A stretch of DNA of 64,000 nt from Terriglobales bacterium (GCA_016185365.1 JACPNP010000021.1:35456-99455); one strand, 5' to 3'; counted from the stretch's first letter, positions 41,681 through 50,872 are shown. Translations and numbers: made by a program. Notes: generated by a model from the letters alone, not told the origin.

Positions 41681-42786
41681 GCAATGCCATTGGAGAGCGC
41701 AATGTGCGGGAAAGATCCGGACACATGATCGATGTGATGGTCGTCGACGACTCCGCCGTGGTGCGTCAGGTCATTGCGGCCGTCCTCAGCCAGGGGGGCG
41801 GATTCAATGTGCGCACGGCTGCTGATCCCTTGATCGCGATGAGCAAGATGGGTCAGGACCGGCCCGATGTGATCGTGCTGGACCTCGAAATGCCCCGCAT
41901 GGACGGGGTGACGTTCTTACGGAAGATCATGGCGTCAGACAATCCGATTCCTGTGATTGTCTGCTCCGGGGTTGCGGATCAGGGCAGCCGCCAGGCGATC
42001 ACAGCTCTGGAAGAAGGCGCCCTTGCCGTGATTGCCAAGCCCAAAGTCGGCGTGCGTGATTTTCTGCATGAATCCGCCGTAACCCTTATCGACGCGGTGC
42101 GTGGTGCCGCCCAAGCGAGACTACGCAGGCGCACGGCAGCCAATGCGCCGGCGATGGCCGTCGTGCCAAGACTTTCCGCCGATGCCGTGTTGCCGCGCAA
42201 GTACGTGGCGGCCGCTATTCCATCCCAGCGGATCGTGGCCATCGGGGCTTCTACCGGGGGTACGGAAGCATTGGCGCACATCTTGCAAAGTCTATCGCCG
42301 GATTGCCCCGGCATCGTCATTGTGCAGCACATGCCGGAAGGGTTTACGCGTGCCTTCGCGCAACGGCTCGACCAGATATGTCCCATCAGAGTCAAAGAAG
42401 CGGAGAATGGCGATTGCGTCGTGCCCGGGCAGGCGCTGATCGCACGTGGCAATTCTCACCTGCTTGTGCGCCGAGCGACGGAGCGTTACATCGTCCAGCT
42501 CAATGATGGCCCGCTGGTCTCCAGGCATCGGCCGAGTGTTGACGTCCTTTTCCGCTCCGTCGCTCAATCGGCCGGGGCGAGCGGATTGGGAATCATCCTG
42601 ACCGGCATGGGAGATGACGGAGCCGACGGGCTGCTGGAGATGAAACAAACCGGCGCACGCACCATCGCTCAGAATGAACGGACTTGCGTCGTCTTCGGCA
42701 TGCCTCGCGAAGCCGTGGAGCGTGGCGCGGTGAATGAGGTCCTACCCTTGCATGACATTGCAGGCGCAGTGAACGCTTACGTCTAA
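41677..42786 (+). CDS. cheB: Chemotaxis response regulator protein-glutamate methylesterase
   Basis: Removes methyl groups from (or deamidates) chemoreceptors. The 369-residue protein has a receiver domain with D69 in VIVLDLEMPRMDG, a variable Arg/Ala linker and the methylesterase domain with catalytic triad S192 (IGASTGGTEAL), H218 (IVQHMPEGFT) and D313 (TGMGDDGADG). Complete. The ATG at 41677 overlaps the cheR stop by 4 nt. No receptor or CheA/CheW is in the window, although the Cache-PAS protein downstream is sensor-like. An intact CheB beside a broken CheR suggests the system is decaying or another CheR exists. Confidence 0.95.
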   Translation: MSNAIGERNVRERSGHMIDVMVVDDSAVVRQVIAAVLSQGGGFNVRTAADPLIAMSKMGQDRPDVIVLDLEMPRMDGVTFLRKIMASDNPIPVIVCSGVADQGSRQAITALEEGALAVIAKPKVGVRDFLHESAVTLIDAVRGAAQARLRRRTAANAPAMAVVPRLSADAVLPRKYVAAAIPSQRIVAIGASTGGTEALAHILQSLSPDCPGIVIVQHMPEGFTRAFAQRLDQICPIRVKEAENGDCVVPGQALIARGNSHLLVRRATERYIVQLNDGPLVSRHRPSVDVLFRSVAQSAGASGLGIILTGMGDDGADGLLEMKQTGARTIAQNERTCVVFGMPREAVERGAVNEVLPLHDIAGAVNAYV

Positions 42787-42817
42787 GTCGTACTTTAATT
42801 CAGACGGAGTTTAGAAC

Positions 42818-43321
42818 ATGAGACCTGGATGCTTCTTGCGGTTGTTGTCTATTTTGTTGCTTCTGAATTCGCCGGCTTTGGCCCAGACACCGCTCCCTGA
42901 GGCGCCGAGCCACACCCGACATGCGGCCCATGTCGATAGCGGGGAAAAACACAATGACGTGGCAGTGTTTGTCGGCGGGACTTCTTCCGAAGAGCGGCAG
43001 CGCTTTACCCTTGGGATTGATTACGAGCGCCGCCTTCACAAATATCTTGGCGTGGTAGGCCTGATCGACGTGGCTTTCGGAAACGGCACATCCGCTGTGG
43101 CTGGCGCCGGTTTAGGGATCCATCCGGCCGGGGAGTTGCGCATCCTTCTCGCTCCCGCCGCCGAGATCACTGATCATGAGACAGTGTTCGTATTTCGTAC
43201 TGGTGCAAGCTACGCCATACATATCAAGAATGACCTTGCTCTTGCTCCGACTATTAACTTCGACGTAAATCGGGAACACACCGCCGTTGTCTATGGCTTC
43301 AGCCTGGTGAAGCGGTTTTAG
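42818..43321 (+). CDS. Secreted beta-rich protein, outer-membrane-barrel-like
   Basis: A 167-residue protein with a signal peptide (LRLLSILLLLNSPALAQ). A short Pro/His-rich stretch (LPEAPSHTRHAAHVDSGEKH) follows, then alternating strands such as RFTLGIDYERRLHKYLGVVG, AGAGLGIHPAGELRILLAPA and AVVYGFSLVKRF with a terminal Phe. Strand periodicity and the C-terminal F are features of small outer-membrane barrels. No specific family recognised. It lies 31 bp after cheB but may be independent. Confidence 0.6.
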   Translation: MRPGCFLRLLSILLLLNSPALAQTPLPEAPSHTRHAAHVDSGEKHNDVAVFVGGTSSEERQRFTLGIDYERRLHKYLGVVGLIDVAFGNGTSAVAGAGLGIHPAGELRILLAPAAEITDHETVFVFRTGASYAIHIKNDLALAPTINFDVNREHTAVVYGFSLVKRF

Positions 43322-43483
43322 GATCGAAGTGCCCTCTCCGCGCTTTGGTTCACGGCCCGCTAAAAGTCGACTCGACGTTTGGTACGGCCTCCGCGAGATG
43401 CGCGATGCGATCACACACCATCGCCCAGGATAGACACTCTTGCGTCGTTGAGGTAGAAACGGGGGACGGTACCCCTCATCGCC

Positions 43484-45496
43484 TTAGGCTTCGGTCGGGC
43501 GTTGGGATTCTGCAGGAAAATGCTTTTGCGCGCACTCCGGACAAAGACCGTGGGTCGGCTTCGCCTCCGTCCTTTGGGTGATGTAGGCCTCCAGCGAGTT
43601 CCACTTCCCCTCATCGTCCCGGATCTTTCTGCACCAGGCGCAGATCGGTAGCAAGCCGGAGAGCGTCTTCACCTTGCCTAAGGCGTCTTGCAGTTCCGCG
43701 ATCAGGCGCTCCCGCTCAAGTTCCGCCCGTTTGCGCTCGGTATTGTCGCGTATGTTGCCCACAATGCCCTTCATCACCGGGTCTGCCAGCCGGTTCGCTC
43801 CGACGGCTTCGACGTCCACCCAGGATCCATTCGTATGGCGAACCCTGTACTGGACCCGCTGCGGAGTTTCAACGTCCTGCATCAACTTGCTCAGCGTCGC
43901 CTGCACGCGGTCCACATCTTCAGGATGTATGTCGACGAAGGCGTTCTCTCCTACCTTTTCTTCAGGTGTGTACCCGAACATCTTCTTGGCGGTAGGACTG
44001 ATATAACGAAGGCGCCCGTCCGTTTCCATGATGCAGACCACATCCGAGCTTCCTTCCAGCAGAAGGCGCAAGTACTGCTCCTGATTCTTAAGGACCTCCG
44101 ACGCGCGCCGGACTTCGGTGATGTCCACCCCGATGCCCAGCACGAACGGCTCTTTGCCGGGATCGTTCACCAGAACATTGCTGAACGTGAGGACTCGAGT
44201 CTCGCCCGCCTTCGTCACCAGGCGCAAGGTTCCCGCATACGTGTCTGCAGCCTTCACCCTTTGGAGGTACTCGGGAAAGCGCGCGAGAGCTTCGGAGGGC
44301 ATTAACTCACCGAGATTGCGCCCCTTGATCTCCTCCACCGTGAAGCCCAGTGCCGTCGCCGCGGCCGGATTCACATAGAGCAGCGTGCCATCCAGTTTGT
44401 GGGTACATATGAACGCCGCGCTGCTATCGATCAATCCGCGATAACGCTCTTCCGTCAGCCACGCGGTCATCTCGCCGAATTCTCTGATCAGGGTTGAGAC
44501 TTCCTTGGACGCGAACTTCGGTAGCGCCACCTTCACCGGCGTGCCGGCCGCCGAGAAAGTGTTCACGGCATGCACCAGTTGCTCCATCGGTCCGATGACG
44601 GCATTACTGATCCACCGTGCGGTCAGGATGGCGATAAACAGTGCCAACAGCGCCAACGCGGCGGTCAAGCGATAGTAGTTGTCGGTGTCGACTTGAGTGA
44701 CGGCAAGCGGCTGTCCGACATACACATGCCAACCCACGCCTTCCACCGGGGCGTGCCCCACCACCATGGTGGACGTGCCGTGGTAGTCAAATTCAAACGG
44801 CTGCCCCGTGTGGGCTTTCCCCGCCGCCCACAGCCTCGTCTTAGCCATGTCTTGGAGCACGGGTTCGTTCAGCTCCGGACTGGCGTACACCAGGCGGGGT
44901 GTGGAATCCACGATGGCGATGGGGGATTGCTCGATGGCGGCATAGCGTTCGTCCAGTCGGCGGAACGAGGCCAAGTTGAGCGAACCTTCCATCACCAGCC
45001 GCCGCCCGTTCGCCATCTGAATGGACGCACTGATGGCCACGATGGGGTCGTTGCCAAAGCCCCGGCCCAGGAATGCTCCCGATAGGTACGGCTTGCTGGA
45101 CTTCATGGCCTCCTGGAAGTACGGACGGTCACGAATGTTGCTGCCGATCGGTGAAGGAGTCTCAGGCGAGAGGTGTTCGGGATCGACGGCAATGATCTTG
45201 CCGGAATCGTCTGCGACCAGCATGGTGATCAAGCCGCCATACTGGGAGCGCGTTTCCTTGAGGACATTGGTGAGGGTGGCCGGATCATAGCGCTTGCCGT
45301 CCTCAACGAGCCGGGCCGCGGTCGCCACCGCAGCGATATGTGCCTGCAGGTGGTCGTGCACACTACCCGCGATGCCCAACGCTGCCTCCTGGAGCCGGTT
45401 GGCGGCGAAGGCCCGTTGTTTCTGGGCAAAGGTCCGGGCGTGAAACAGGCTGAGAATGATTAGCGGAATAGCAATAAGAAGGACGTACGAGATCAT
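43484..45496 (-). CDS. Membrane sensor with Cache, HAMP-like and two PAS domains, and a C-terminal Cys motif
   Basis: A 670-residue protein. An N-terminal transmembrane helix (ISYVLLIAIPLIILSLF) leads into a large periplasmic double-Cache domain (about 40-270, with SGAFLGRGFGNDPIVAISAS). A second helix (LTAALALLALFIAILTARW) follows, then a HAMP-like linker and two PAS domains (from about 355 and 480; ILGVDITEVRRA-type ends). The C-terminus has the conserved KTLSGLLPICAWCRKIRDDE and LCPECAQKHF segments, a four-Cys putative metal or redox motif common after PAS domains in GGDEF and kinase proteins. No kinase or cyclase domain, so output must go through a partner. ATG 45496. Confidence 0.88.
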   Translation of the reverse strand: MISYVLLIAIPLIILSLFHARTFAQKQRAFAANRLQEAALGIAGSVHDHLQAHIAAVATAARLVEDGKRYDPATLTNVLKETRSQYGGLITMLVADDSGKIIAVDPEHLSPETPSPIGSNIRDRPYFQEAMKSSKPYLSGAFLGRGFGNDPIVAISASIQMANGRRLVMEGSLNLASFRRLDERYAAIEQSPIAIVDSTPRLVYASPELNEPVLQDMAKTRLWAAGKAHTGQPFEFDYHGTSTMVVGHAPVEGVGWHVYVGQPLAVTQVDTDNYYRLTAALALLALFIAILTARWISNAVIGPMEQLVHAVNTFSAAGTPVKVALPKFASKEVSTLIREFGEMTAWLTEERYRGLIDSSAAFICTHKLDGTLLYVNPAAATALGFTVEEIKGRNLGELMPSEALARFPEYLQRVKAADTYAGTLRLVTKAGETRVLTFSNVLVNDPGKEPFVLGIGVDITEVRRASEVLKNQEQYLRLLLEGSSDVVCIMETDGRLRYISPTAKKMFGYTPEEKVGENAFVDIHPEDVDRVQATLSKLMQDVETPQRVQYRVRHTNGSWVDVEAVGANRLADPVMKGIVGNIRDNTERKRAELERERLIAELQDALGKVKTLSGLLPICAWCRKIRDDEGKWNSLEAYITQRTEAKPTHGLCPECAQKHFPAESQRPTEA

Positions 45497-45959
45497 CAGG
45501 ATCGTACGCTACGGCAAGGCGCGACTCATCGGGTCAGCGACTCGATCGGCGGGACAACGGCCCATTCCGGGTGAAGCCGGCTGCGTTCTCTGGAAGACTT
45601 GGATAATCTACGCTCTTGTTGGTCACAACGGCAATCAGGGCGCACGCCCGCGCTCACCGCCATCGAGTTGCTCCGAACGTTTCCAGCGGGCGAACCCACG
45701 CCAAAAGGTAGGCCCCGAAGGCCCCCTCCCCCCGGAAGATCTTGCCAGCCTTTGGGATTGACATACAGATCATTCTTCGCGGCAGTAGGCCTCGATCAAC
45801 GGCGACATTTGTCGCGATTGCGGAGGGTGGGAGCGACTGCAGGTAGTTTTGAGACACATCGCGCAGCAAAATTCATGCTGACACCCGCGATTTTGCTGTT
45901 AGGTCACCTGAGTAAAAACCAGGTGATCTAGTTTGTGCTTTGCAAGTTGTTGGAATGAT
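45497..45959. other. 463-bp intergenic region without a recognisable gene
   Basis: No ORF here has family support. The region holds two inverted repeats: CAGCAAAAT/ATTTTGCTG (45864-45872 / 45890-45898), and a stem around GTCACCTG-AGTAAAAAC-CAGGTGAT (45903-45927). The second lies just downstream of the tRNA gene and may act as its 3' processing or termination structure. Confidence 0.5.
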
Positions 45960-46036
<77 letters not shown>

Positions 46037-46240
46037 ACATGTTTGGAAAGGCGCTGCGCGCGTGGTTCCGCGCGGCTCTGACGAAGGCACAGCCGCCCTG
46101 ATGGCGGCCGCCGGGATGCTTCGAGACCTCCATTATAACAGACGATGGCGTTGATCGCGGACGCTGTGCCGGCGCCGGTTTGTCCTAGCGCACGCAGGTT
46201 CGCGCTCCCACCGAGCGATCCAGCCTTATATTCTGTAGAG

Positions 46241-46588
46241 ATGCCGCGGAGAGCATCCAAGACGAAGAAGCGTGCCGGTGGCGGACGCAAACCTTCCGGC
46301 ATGTTTGTCCGCATCGGTGTGCAGATAAGAAAGATCCCGCGTGGCAAAGTAGCGACCTACGGCGCGGTAGCGAAAGCAGCGGGATATCCCGGCGCTTCTC
46401 GACAGGTGGTCTGGGCGCTGCGCGCGCTGGAAGGACTGCCCTGGCACCGGGTCCTGGGTGCGGGAGGAAAGATCCTGTTGCCGGGCGAGGACGGGATGGA
46501 ACAGCGCTTGCGGCTGGAGATGGAAGGCGTGAGATTCGTGAGCGGCAAAGTCGCCATGAAAGCGCATGAGAACCGGTTCGGGCGTTGA
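46241..46588 (+). CDS. Alkyltransferase-like protein (ATL), DNA repair
   Basis: A 115-residue homologue of the C-terminal domain of O6-alkylguanine-DNA alkyltransferase. The helix-turn-helix GKVATYGAVAKAAGYPGASR (with the Arg finger) is present, then the active-site segment reads LPWHRVLGAGGKILLPGEDG, with Trp68 in place of the alkyl-accepting Cys of PCHRV. This is the hallmark of ATL proteins, which bind alkylated guanine without repairing it and hand it to nucleotide excision repair. ATG 46241 gives a Lys/Arg-rich N-terminus (PRRASKTKKRAGGGRK); upstream in-frame codons have no support. Confidence 0.88.
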   Translation: MPRRASKTKKRAGGGRKPSGMFVRIGVQIRKIPRGKVATYGAVAKAAGYPGASRQVVWALRALEGLPWHRVLGAGGKILLPGEDGMEQRLRLEMEGVRFVSGKVAMKAHENRFGR

Positions 46589-46685
46589 ACGAGTGAGAAA
46601 TCATTGCTCTTCGTCCGATCGCGGTTCGAATGTTCCTTGAAGGAAATATGCCAATCCTACCGGCAAAGCCGCGCATCAAAAAGCA

Positions 46686-47291
46686 ATGAAGATCGAACCG
46701 ATCACGCTGGAAGGCAAGTGGGTGCGCCTGGAGCCATTGCGGGTGGAGCATGCCCCGGCCTTGTGGGAAGTCGCGGGCGCGGACGCAGAAGATATTTTTC
46801 GCTGGTTCCCTTATCGAATGGCGAATGCCGATGATTTCCGCCTGTGGGTGGAGAACGCGTTGCGCGAGCAGCAACAGGGTGTGTCACTGCCGTTCGCCAC
46901 GATCGAACGGGCATCAGGAACGGCGATCGGCGGCACCCGCTTCATGAACATCGATCGAGCCAATCAGCGGGTCGAGATCGGATCCACCTGGATCGCGCCA
47001 AAGTGGCAGCGGACGGCGATCAACACGGAAGCAAAACTTCTGATGGCCCGTCATGCATTCGAAATCTGGAAATGCATCCGACTGGAACTCAAGACCGACG
47101 CACTGAACGTACGTTCACGCAAAGCCATCTTGCGGATCGGTGGGCGGGAAGAAGGCACGTTCCGCCGTCACCTTGTGACGCACACCGGACGCGTCCGAGA
47201 CAGTGTTTACTTCAGTATTCTGGATTCTGAATGGCCGGGAATGAAGGGACATCTGGAATCCATACTCGCCACTCATCCCCGGACGACCTGA
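46686..47291 (+). CDS. GNAT acetyltransferase, RimJ/RimL-like
   Basis: A 201-residue GNAT-fold N-acetyltransferase. It begins TLEGKWVRLEPLRVEHAPAL, typical of the RimL-like subgroup. It contains RFMNIDRANQRVEIGSTWIA, the acetyl-CoA-binding region around WQRTAINTEAKLLMARHAFE (altered from QxxGxG/A) and the CoA-side C-terminal strand DSVYFSILDSEWPGMKGHLE. Substrate unknown: ribosomal protein, amino acid or antibiotic are all possible for this family. It lies alone between ATL and the LytS-type kinase. Confidence 0.88.
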   Translation: MKIEPITLEGKWVRLEPLRVEHAPALWEVAGADAEDIFRWFPYRMANADDFRLWVENALREQQQGVSLPFATIERASGTAIGGTRFMNIDRANQRVEIGSTWIAPKWQRTAINTEAKLLMARHAFEIWKCIRLELKTDALNVRSRKAILRIGGREEGTFRRHLVTHTGRVRDSVYFSILDSEWPGMKGHLESILATHPRTT

Positions 47292-47513
47292 TCACCCCCA
47301 AGAGACCCGCCAATAACTCCTATTATTTGTTCACGATACGACCCTTCGTCCCAATCCTAAGTTTATTGGGACAAGGTCCGGACGTTTGGGGATGGACTTG
47401 CACATTTATGTTGTATGGGGTCGATTACCCAAGAATTTAGCCGAACTAAATGGCCCGGTGCTCCGTCTAAAGACCTACCAAGGGTTCAGTGTGTTCTCCC
47501 GGTCACTGATCGC

Positions 47514-48653
47514 ATGAGCGCGAAACCCATCCACGAGCGCGCCACTCTGCCTTCCTTTGGCAGACTGTTGCTTTATAGTCTCGCCGTCACGGTCGGTCTG
47601 GCCGGATTGTTCACCCTGCAGATGATGATCCAGACCTCGATGACGGGAGAAAAATATCCTCCGTCTGAATTCCTTTTCAATCTCTCGCGCAGCCTGTTCT
47701 GGGGGTTGACCGCGCCGATCATCCTGAAACTGGGTTTCCGTTTCCCGCTGGATGGCGCCGACCGCTGGCGCAATCTGTTCCGCCATTTTCTTTTTTATCT
47801 TGTCTTCTCCCTCGTCCATGCCCTGTATCGCACGGCGGTATCGCCTTACTTGATGCCCTCGGATACGGATTCCAAGTGGATGATGTTCAAGGTTTATTTG
47901 ACCCTGACCGCCAACGGGAATCTGTGGATGTATGTGCCCCTGCTGGGAGCATCACAACTGATGCGCGCTTTCCAGCGTGTGCGCGCGCGCGAGGTGCAGG
48001 CGGAGCAGCTCAAGACCGAGCTGGCGCATTCGGAGCTGCATGCGCTCAAGGCGCAGTTGCATCCCCATTTCCTTTTCAACACCCTGCATTCGATCTCGGC
48101 GCTGATCCGCACCAATCCGCGCTCCGCGGACCGCATGATCATGCGCTTGAGCGACCTGTTGCGCGCATCGCTCGACAAGGGAGGCATCCAGGAGGTCAGC
48201 CTGAAGGAAGAGCTGGAGTTTCTGGACAACTATCTGCAGATCGAGCAGGTCCGGTTCCAAGACCGCTTGCAGGTGCGGATGAAGATCGATCCCGAGATGC
48301 TCGACGCGCAGGTGCCGTATCTGTTCCTGCAACCGCTGGCGGAGAACGCCATCCGGCACGGGATCGCACAACGCATGGAAGGCGGCCAGGTGACCGTGAC
48401 CGCGGCGCGCAACGGCGACCGGTTGTGCATCACGCTGGAAGACAACGGACCGGGATTGGGACCGAAAGGCGCCGTGGGTGGTATCGGCGTGGCCAACACC
48501 CGGGCAAGATTGGAACGGTTGTACGGGGCCCAGCAGTCGCTGTCGATCGAGAACCGGCGGGAGGGAGGCGTGCGGGCGAAGATCTGTATCCCGTTCCACG
48601 CGCCGGAGCCGGTACTGGACGAAGAGATGGTGATGGAGAGAGAGCAGATATGA
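47514..48653 (+). CDS. LytS/YehU-type sensor histidine kinase
   Basis: A 379-residue membrane kinase with four predicted transmembrane segments (LLYSLAVTVGLAGLFTLQMM, SLFWGLTAPIILKLGF, LFRHFLFYLVFSLVHAL and WMYVPLLGASQLM). A coiled linker leads to the His_kinase domain QLHPHFLFNTLHSI (His185). It is followed by an HATPase domain with N box LFLQPLAENAIRHGI and G box DNGPGLG. This architecture (HPK8/LytS class) pairs with LytTR regulators. The next gene is one, overlapping by ATGA. The input signal is unknown; there is no separate sensor domain. ATG 47514 gives a short charged N-terminus (MSAKPIHERAT). Confidence 0.92.
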   Translation: MSAKPIHERATLPSFGRLLLYSLAVTVGLAGLFTLQMMIQTSMTGEKYPPSEFLFNLSRSLFWGLTAPIILKLGFRFPLDGADRWRNLFRHFLFYLVFSLVHALYRTAVSPYLMPSDTDSKWMMFKVYLTLTANGNLWMYVPLLGASQLMRAFQRVRAREVQAEQLKTELAHSELHALKAQLHPHFLFNTLHSISALIRTNPRSADRMIMRLSDLLRASLDKGGIQEVSLKEELEFLDNYLQIEQVRFQDRLQVRMKIDPEMLDAQVPYLFLQPLAENAIRHGIAQRMEGGQVTVTAARNGDRLCITLEDNGPGLGPKGAVGGIGVANTRARLERLYGAQQSLSIENRREGGVRAKICIPFHAPEPVLDEEMVMEREQI

Positions 48654-49408
48654 ACATCAGGGCGATCATTGCGGAAGACGAACCATTGGCGCGCAACAAG
48701 CTGGTCACGTTGTTGACCGAAGAAGCGGACGTACAGGTGGTGGCCACCTGCGCGAACGCGAACCAGACCGTGGAGGCGGTGCTGGCCCACCGGCCGGACC
48801 TGCTCTTCCTGGACGTGGAGATGCCGGGGGGCACGGGGTTCTCCGTGCTGGAAGCGCTGGAACCGGAGCGCCGACCGGCGGTGATCTTCACCACGGCCTT
48901 CGACCACTACGCCGTGCGCGCCTTCGAGGCGTATGCGCTGGACTACCTGCTCAAGCCGTTCGACCAGGAGCGGCTGCAAAAGGCCGTGACCCGCGCGCGC
49001 CTGCAATTGCAGCGCGGTGACGGTCGTGAGCGCGTGGGCCAGATGCTGAAAGACCCGCGCGTGAGCAACACCGGCAAGGACCGGTTGATCATCAAGTCCG
49101 GCGGACGCGTCCTGTTCCTCAACGTGGGGGAGATCGATTGGATCGAAGCCTCAGCGAATTACGTGAAGATCCACACGGGGAAAGACAATCATCTGTTCCG
49201 CGAGACGATGTACGGGATGGAGCGGCGTCTGGATCCGCAGCGGTTCTCGCGCATCCATCGCTCGATCATCGCGAACCTGACCAAGATCAAAGAGCTGCGC
49301 TCCTGCAACAGCGGCGAGTTCATTGTGACCATGCACGACGGCAAAGAACTGCCGGGCAGCCGGAATTACCGCGCCGCGATCCTTCCTTTCCTGAAGAAGA
49401 CGGGCTGA
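48650..49408 (+). CDS. LytTR-family response regulator
   Basis: A 252-residue regulator. The receiver domain has the acidic pair in IIAEDEP, phospho-acceptor D55 in LLFLDVEMPGGTG, T in FTTAFDHY and K in YLLKPFD. A linker follows, then the LytTR DNA-binding domain (RLIIKSGGRVLFLNVGEIDW, ANYVKIHT, RFSRIHRSIIANLTKIKEL). The start overlaps the kinase stop (ATGA), so they form one unit and the kinase is its partner. Targets are unknown; a second LytTR regulator follows 260 bp downstream and may be one. Confidence 0.95.
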   Translation: MNIRAIIAEDEPLARNKLVTLLTEEADVQVVATCANANQTVEAVLAHRPDLLFLDVEMPGGTGFSVLEALEPERRPAVIFTTAFDHYAVRAFEAYALDYLLKPFDQERLQKAVTRARLQLQRGDGRERVGQMLKDPRVSNTGKDRLIIKSGGRVLFLNVGEIDWIEASANYVKIHTGKDNHLFRETMYGMERRLDPQRFSRIHRSIIANLTKIKELRSCNSGEFIVTMHDGKELPGSRNYRAAILPFLKKTG

Positions 49409-49520
49409 GTCTCGCGCTCAGTCCGCCCCACTCACTCGCGCGAACTGACCGCTCGTCACGCTGCCTAACTGCGCGAGCCTGCTAGTCCCCTCGCTTTGTG
49501 TACTTGTCCCATGCGGGCAT

Positions 49521-49551
49521 CCGTTCAGCGAACTATTCCGTCCAACCGTTC
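49521..49551. promoter_or_regulatory. Repeated CCGTTC in the gap between two LytTR regulators
   Basis: CCGTTCAG at 49521 and AACCGTTCGTAAG around 49546 lie 25 bp apart in the 260-bp gap. LytTR proteins bind paired direct repeats with a GTT core, though usually about 21 bp apart. A possible site for one of the two regulators; only weakly supported. Confidence 0.25.
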
Positions 49552-49668
49552 GTAAGCGAACACAGTGGATGAATGTTTCGCGGAAATGTTCGTCCCTGCA
49601 TCCTGAGTACAGCGGCGCGGTGTGTGATCGAACCTGATCGGATGCCGCGCGGCACGAGGGCCCAAGCG

Positions 49669-50412
49669 ATGACGTTACGAGCCTTGATCGTGGACCACGA
49701 ATCCGAATCACGGAAGTCGATCCGCAGCGTGTTGAACCGCGAACCGGACCTGGAGATCGTGGATGTGTGCGTGGAAGGAAAATCGGCGATGGAAGCCGTG
49801 GAGCGCCATCGTCCGGATGTGATGTTCGTGGATGTGGATGCGCCGGGCTTCAATGGCTTCTCGCTGTTGCAATCCGGTCCCGGAAGCAACCTGCCCAAGA
49901 TCGTTGTGACCACCAACACCAAGGACTATGCGCTCCGCGCGATCGAAGCGCAGGCATTGGACTATCTCCTGAAACCGGTGAGCGCGGACCGCCTGCACCG
50001 CAGCGTCACCAAGGCGAGGGAACAGTTGACCGTGGAACGGAACTCATTCAGCCTGCCCAGCGCTCCTCCTGCGGCCGTCCCAGCGGCGGACCGTCTTGCG
50101 TTCAAATCGAAAGGCGTGATCAAGTTCGCGCTCATCCAGGACATCCAGTGGGTCGAGGCCCAGGGGAACTACGTCAAGGTGTTCGTGCACGGCGAGGCCC
50201 ACCTCATCCGCGAGACCATGGGCCGCATCGAACAGCGCCTGAGCATCGCCTCGATGATCCGCATCCATCGCTCGCGCCTGGTGAACCTGCGCTTCGTGCG
50301 CGAGATCCAGGCCTTGACCGGGAACCAGCAGTCCCTGGTAGTGATGCTCGACGGCACCCAGTTCCCGCTGAGCCGGGGCTGCCGCGCGAACGTGAGTCAC
50401 CTGATCAGATAA
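49669..50412 (+). CDS. Second LytTR-family response regulator (orphan)
   Basis: A 247-residue paralogue of the preceding regulator. It has D55 in MFVDVDAPGFNG (second acidic residue changes EMP to DAP), T in VTTNTKDY, K in YLLKPVSAD, then a Pro/Ala linker (SLPSAPPAAVPAADRL). The LytTR domain follows (AFKSKGVIKFALIQDIQWVE, GNYVKVFVHG, IRIHRSRLVNLRFVREIQAL). No kinase gene is adjacent, so it may be cross-phosphorylated by the LytS-type kinase upstream. ATG 49669 is preferred over an upstream in-frame one because it matches the paralogue's N-terminus. Confidence 0.92.
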   Translation: MTLRALIVDHESESRKSIRSVLNREPDLEIVDVCVEGKSAMEAVERHRPDVMFVDVDAPGFNGFSLLQSGPGSNLPKIVVTTNTKDYALRAIEAQALDYLLKPVSADRLHRSVTKAREQLTVERNSFSLPSAPPAAVPAADRLAFKSKGVIKFALIQDIQWVEAQGNYVKVFVHGEAHLIRETMGRIEQRLSIASMIRIHRSRLVNLRFVREIQALTGNQQSLVVMLDGTQFPLSRGCRANVSHLIR

Positions 50413-50422
50413 GATACGCTCG

Positions 50423-50788
50423 ATGGCGAAGTGCGACTTCGAGGGACGCGTATTCCGAACGGTGTCGAATGCTGACAAGGGTGAGGTCAGCGGCGACACC
50501 GTTTTTCATTACCACCAGAAAGGCGACGTGGTCTGGGCCACCTATCAGGGTGGCGAGATCGTCTTCGGCACGCTCGTGGCACGGATGCTGGCCGACGGCC
50601 GGCTCGACATGCGCTACCACCATATCAATCACTCCGGCGGTGTCATGACCGGCGAATGTATTTCCACGCCGGAACTCCTGCCCGATGGCCGTTACCGGAT
50701 GCACGAAGAGTGGCGCTGGACCTGTGGCGACCGCTCCCAGGGCCGGTCGGTGATCGAAGAGGTCGCCGGGGCCCGCGGAAACAAGTAA
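50423..50788 (+). CDS. Small protein of the family often labelled n-acetylglutamate synthase
   Basis: A 121-residue beta-rich protein: FEGRVFRTVSNADKGEVSGD, HYHQKGDVVWATYQGGEIVF, LDMRYHHINHSGGVMTGECI and MHEEWRWTCGDRSQGRSVIE. The alternating strands suggest a small barrel. The same pattern occurs in many Firmicutes and other genomes where it is annotated n-acetylglutamate synthase without a GNAT or kinase fold; I regard that name as unfounded. Function unknown. ATG 50423 lies 10 bp after the regulator's stop, so the two may be co-transcribed. Confidence 0.7.
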   Translation: MAKCDFEGRVFRTVSNADKGEVSGDTVFHYHQKGDVVWATYQGGEIVFGTLVARMLADGRLDMRYHHINHSGGVMTGECISTPELLPDGRYRMHEEWRWTCGDRSQGRSVIEEVAGARGNK

Positions 50789-50872
50789 ACTGCTTCTTCC
50801 GCCGGGGCCGAGCGTCTAATCCCCAGCAAATCCAAGTTCATGCGCCCGGCTTGCCTGGGCGCGGAGGAATGA

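Noticed and set aside
45497..45959. Hidden gene on either strand
   Set aside because: The open frames in this stretch have no start signal, family motif or codon bias like their neighbours.
49409..49668. Small RNA gene between the LytTR regulators
   Set aside because: No terminator-like hairpin with a T-run or strong promoter was found; only short repeats.
50423..50788. n-acetylglutamate synthase
   Set aside because: The label is common for this family but there is no GNAT or amino-acid-kinase motif; I list it as unknown.
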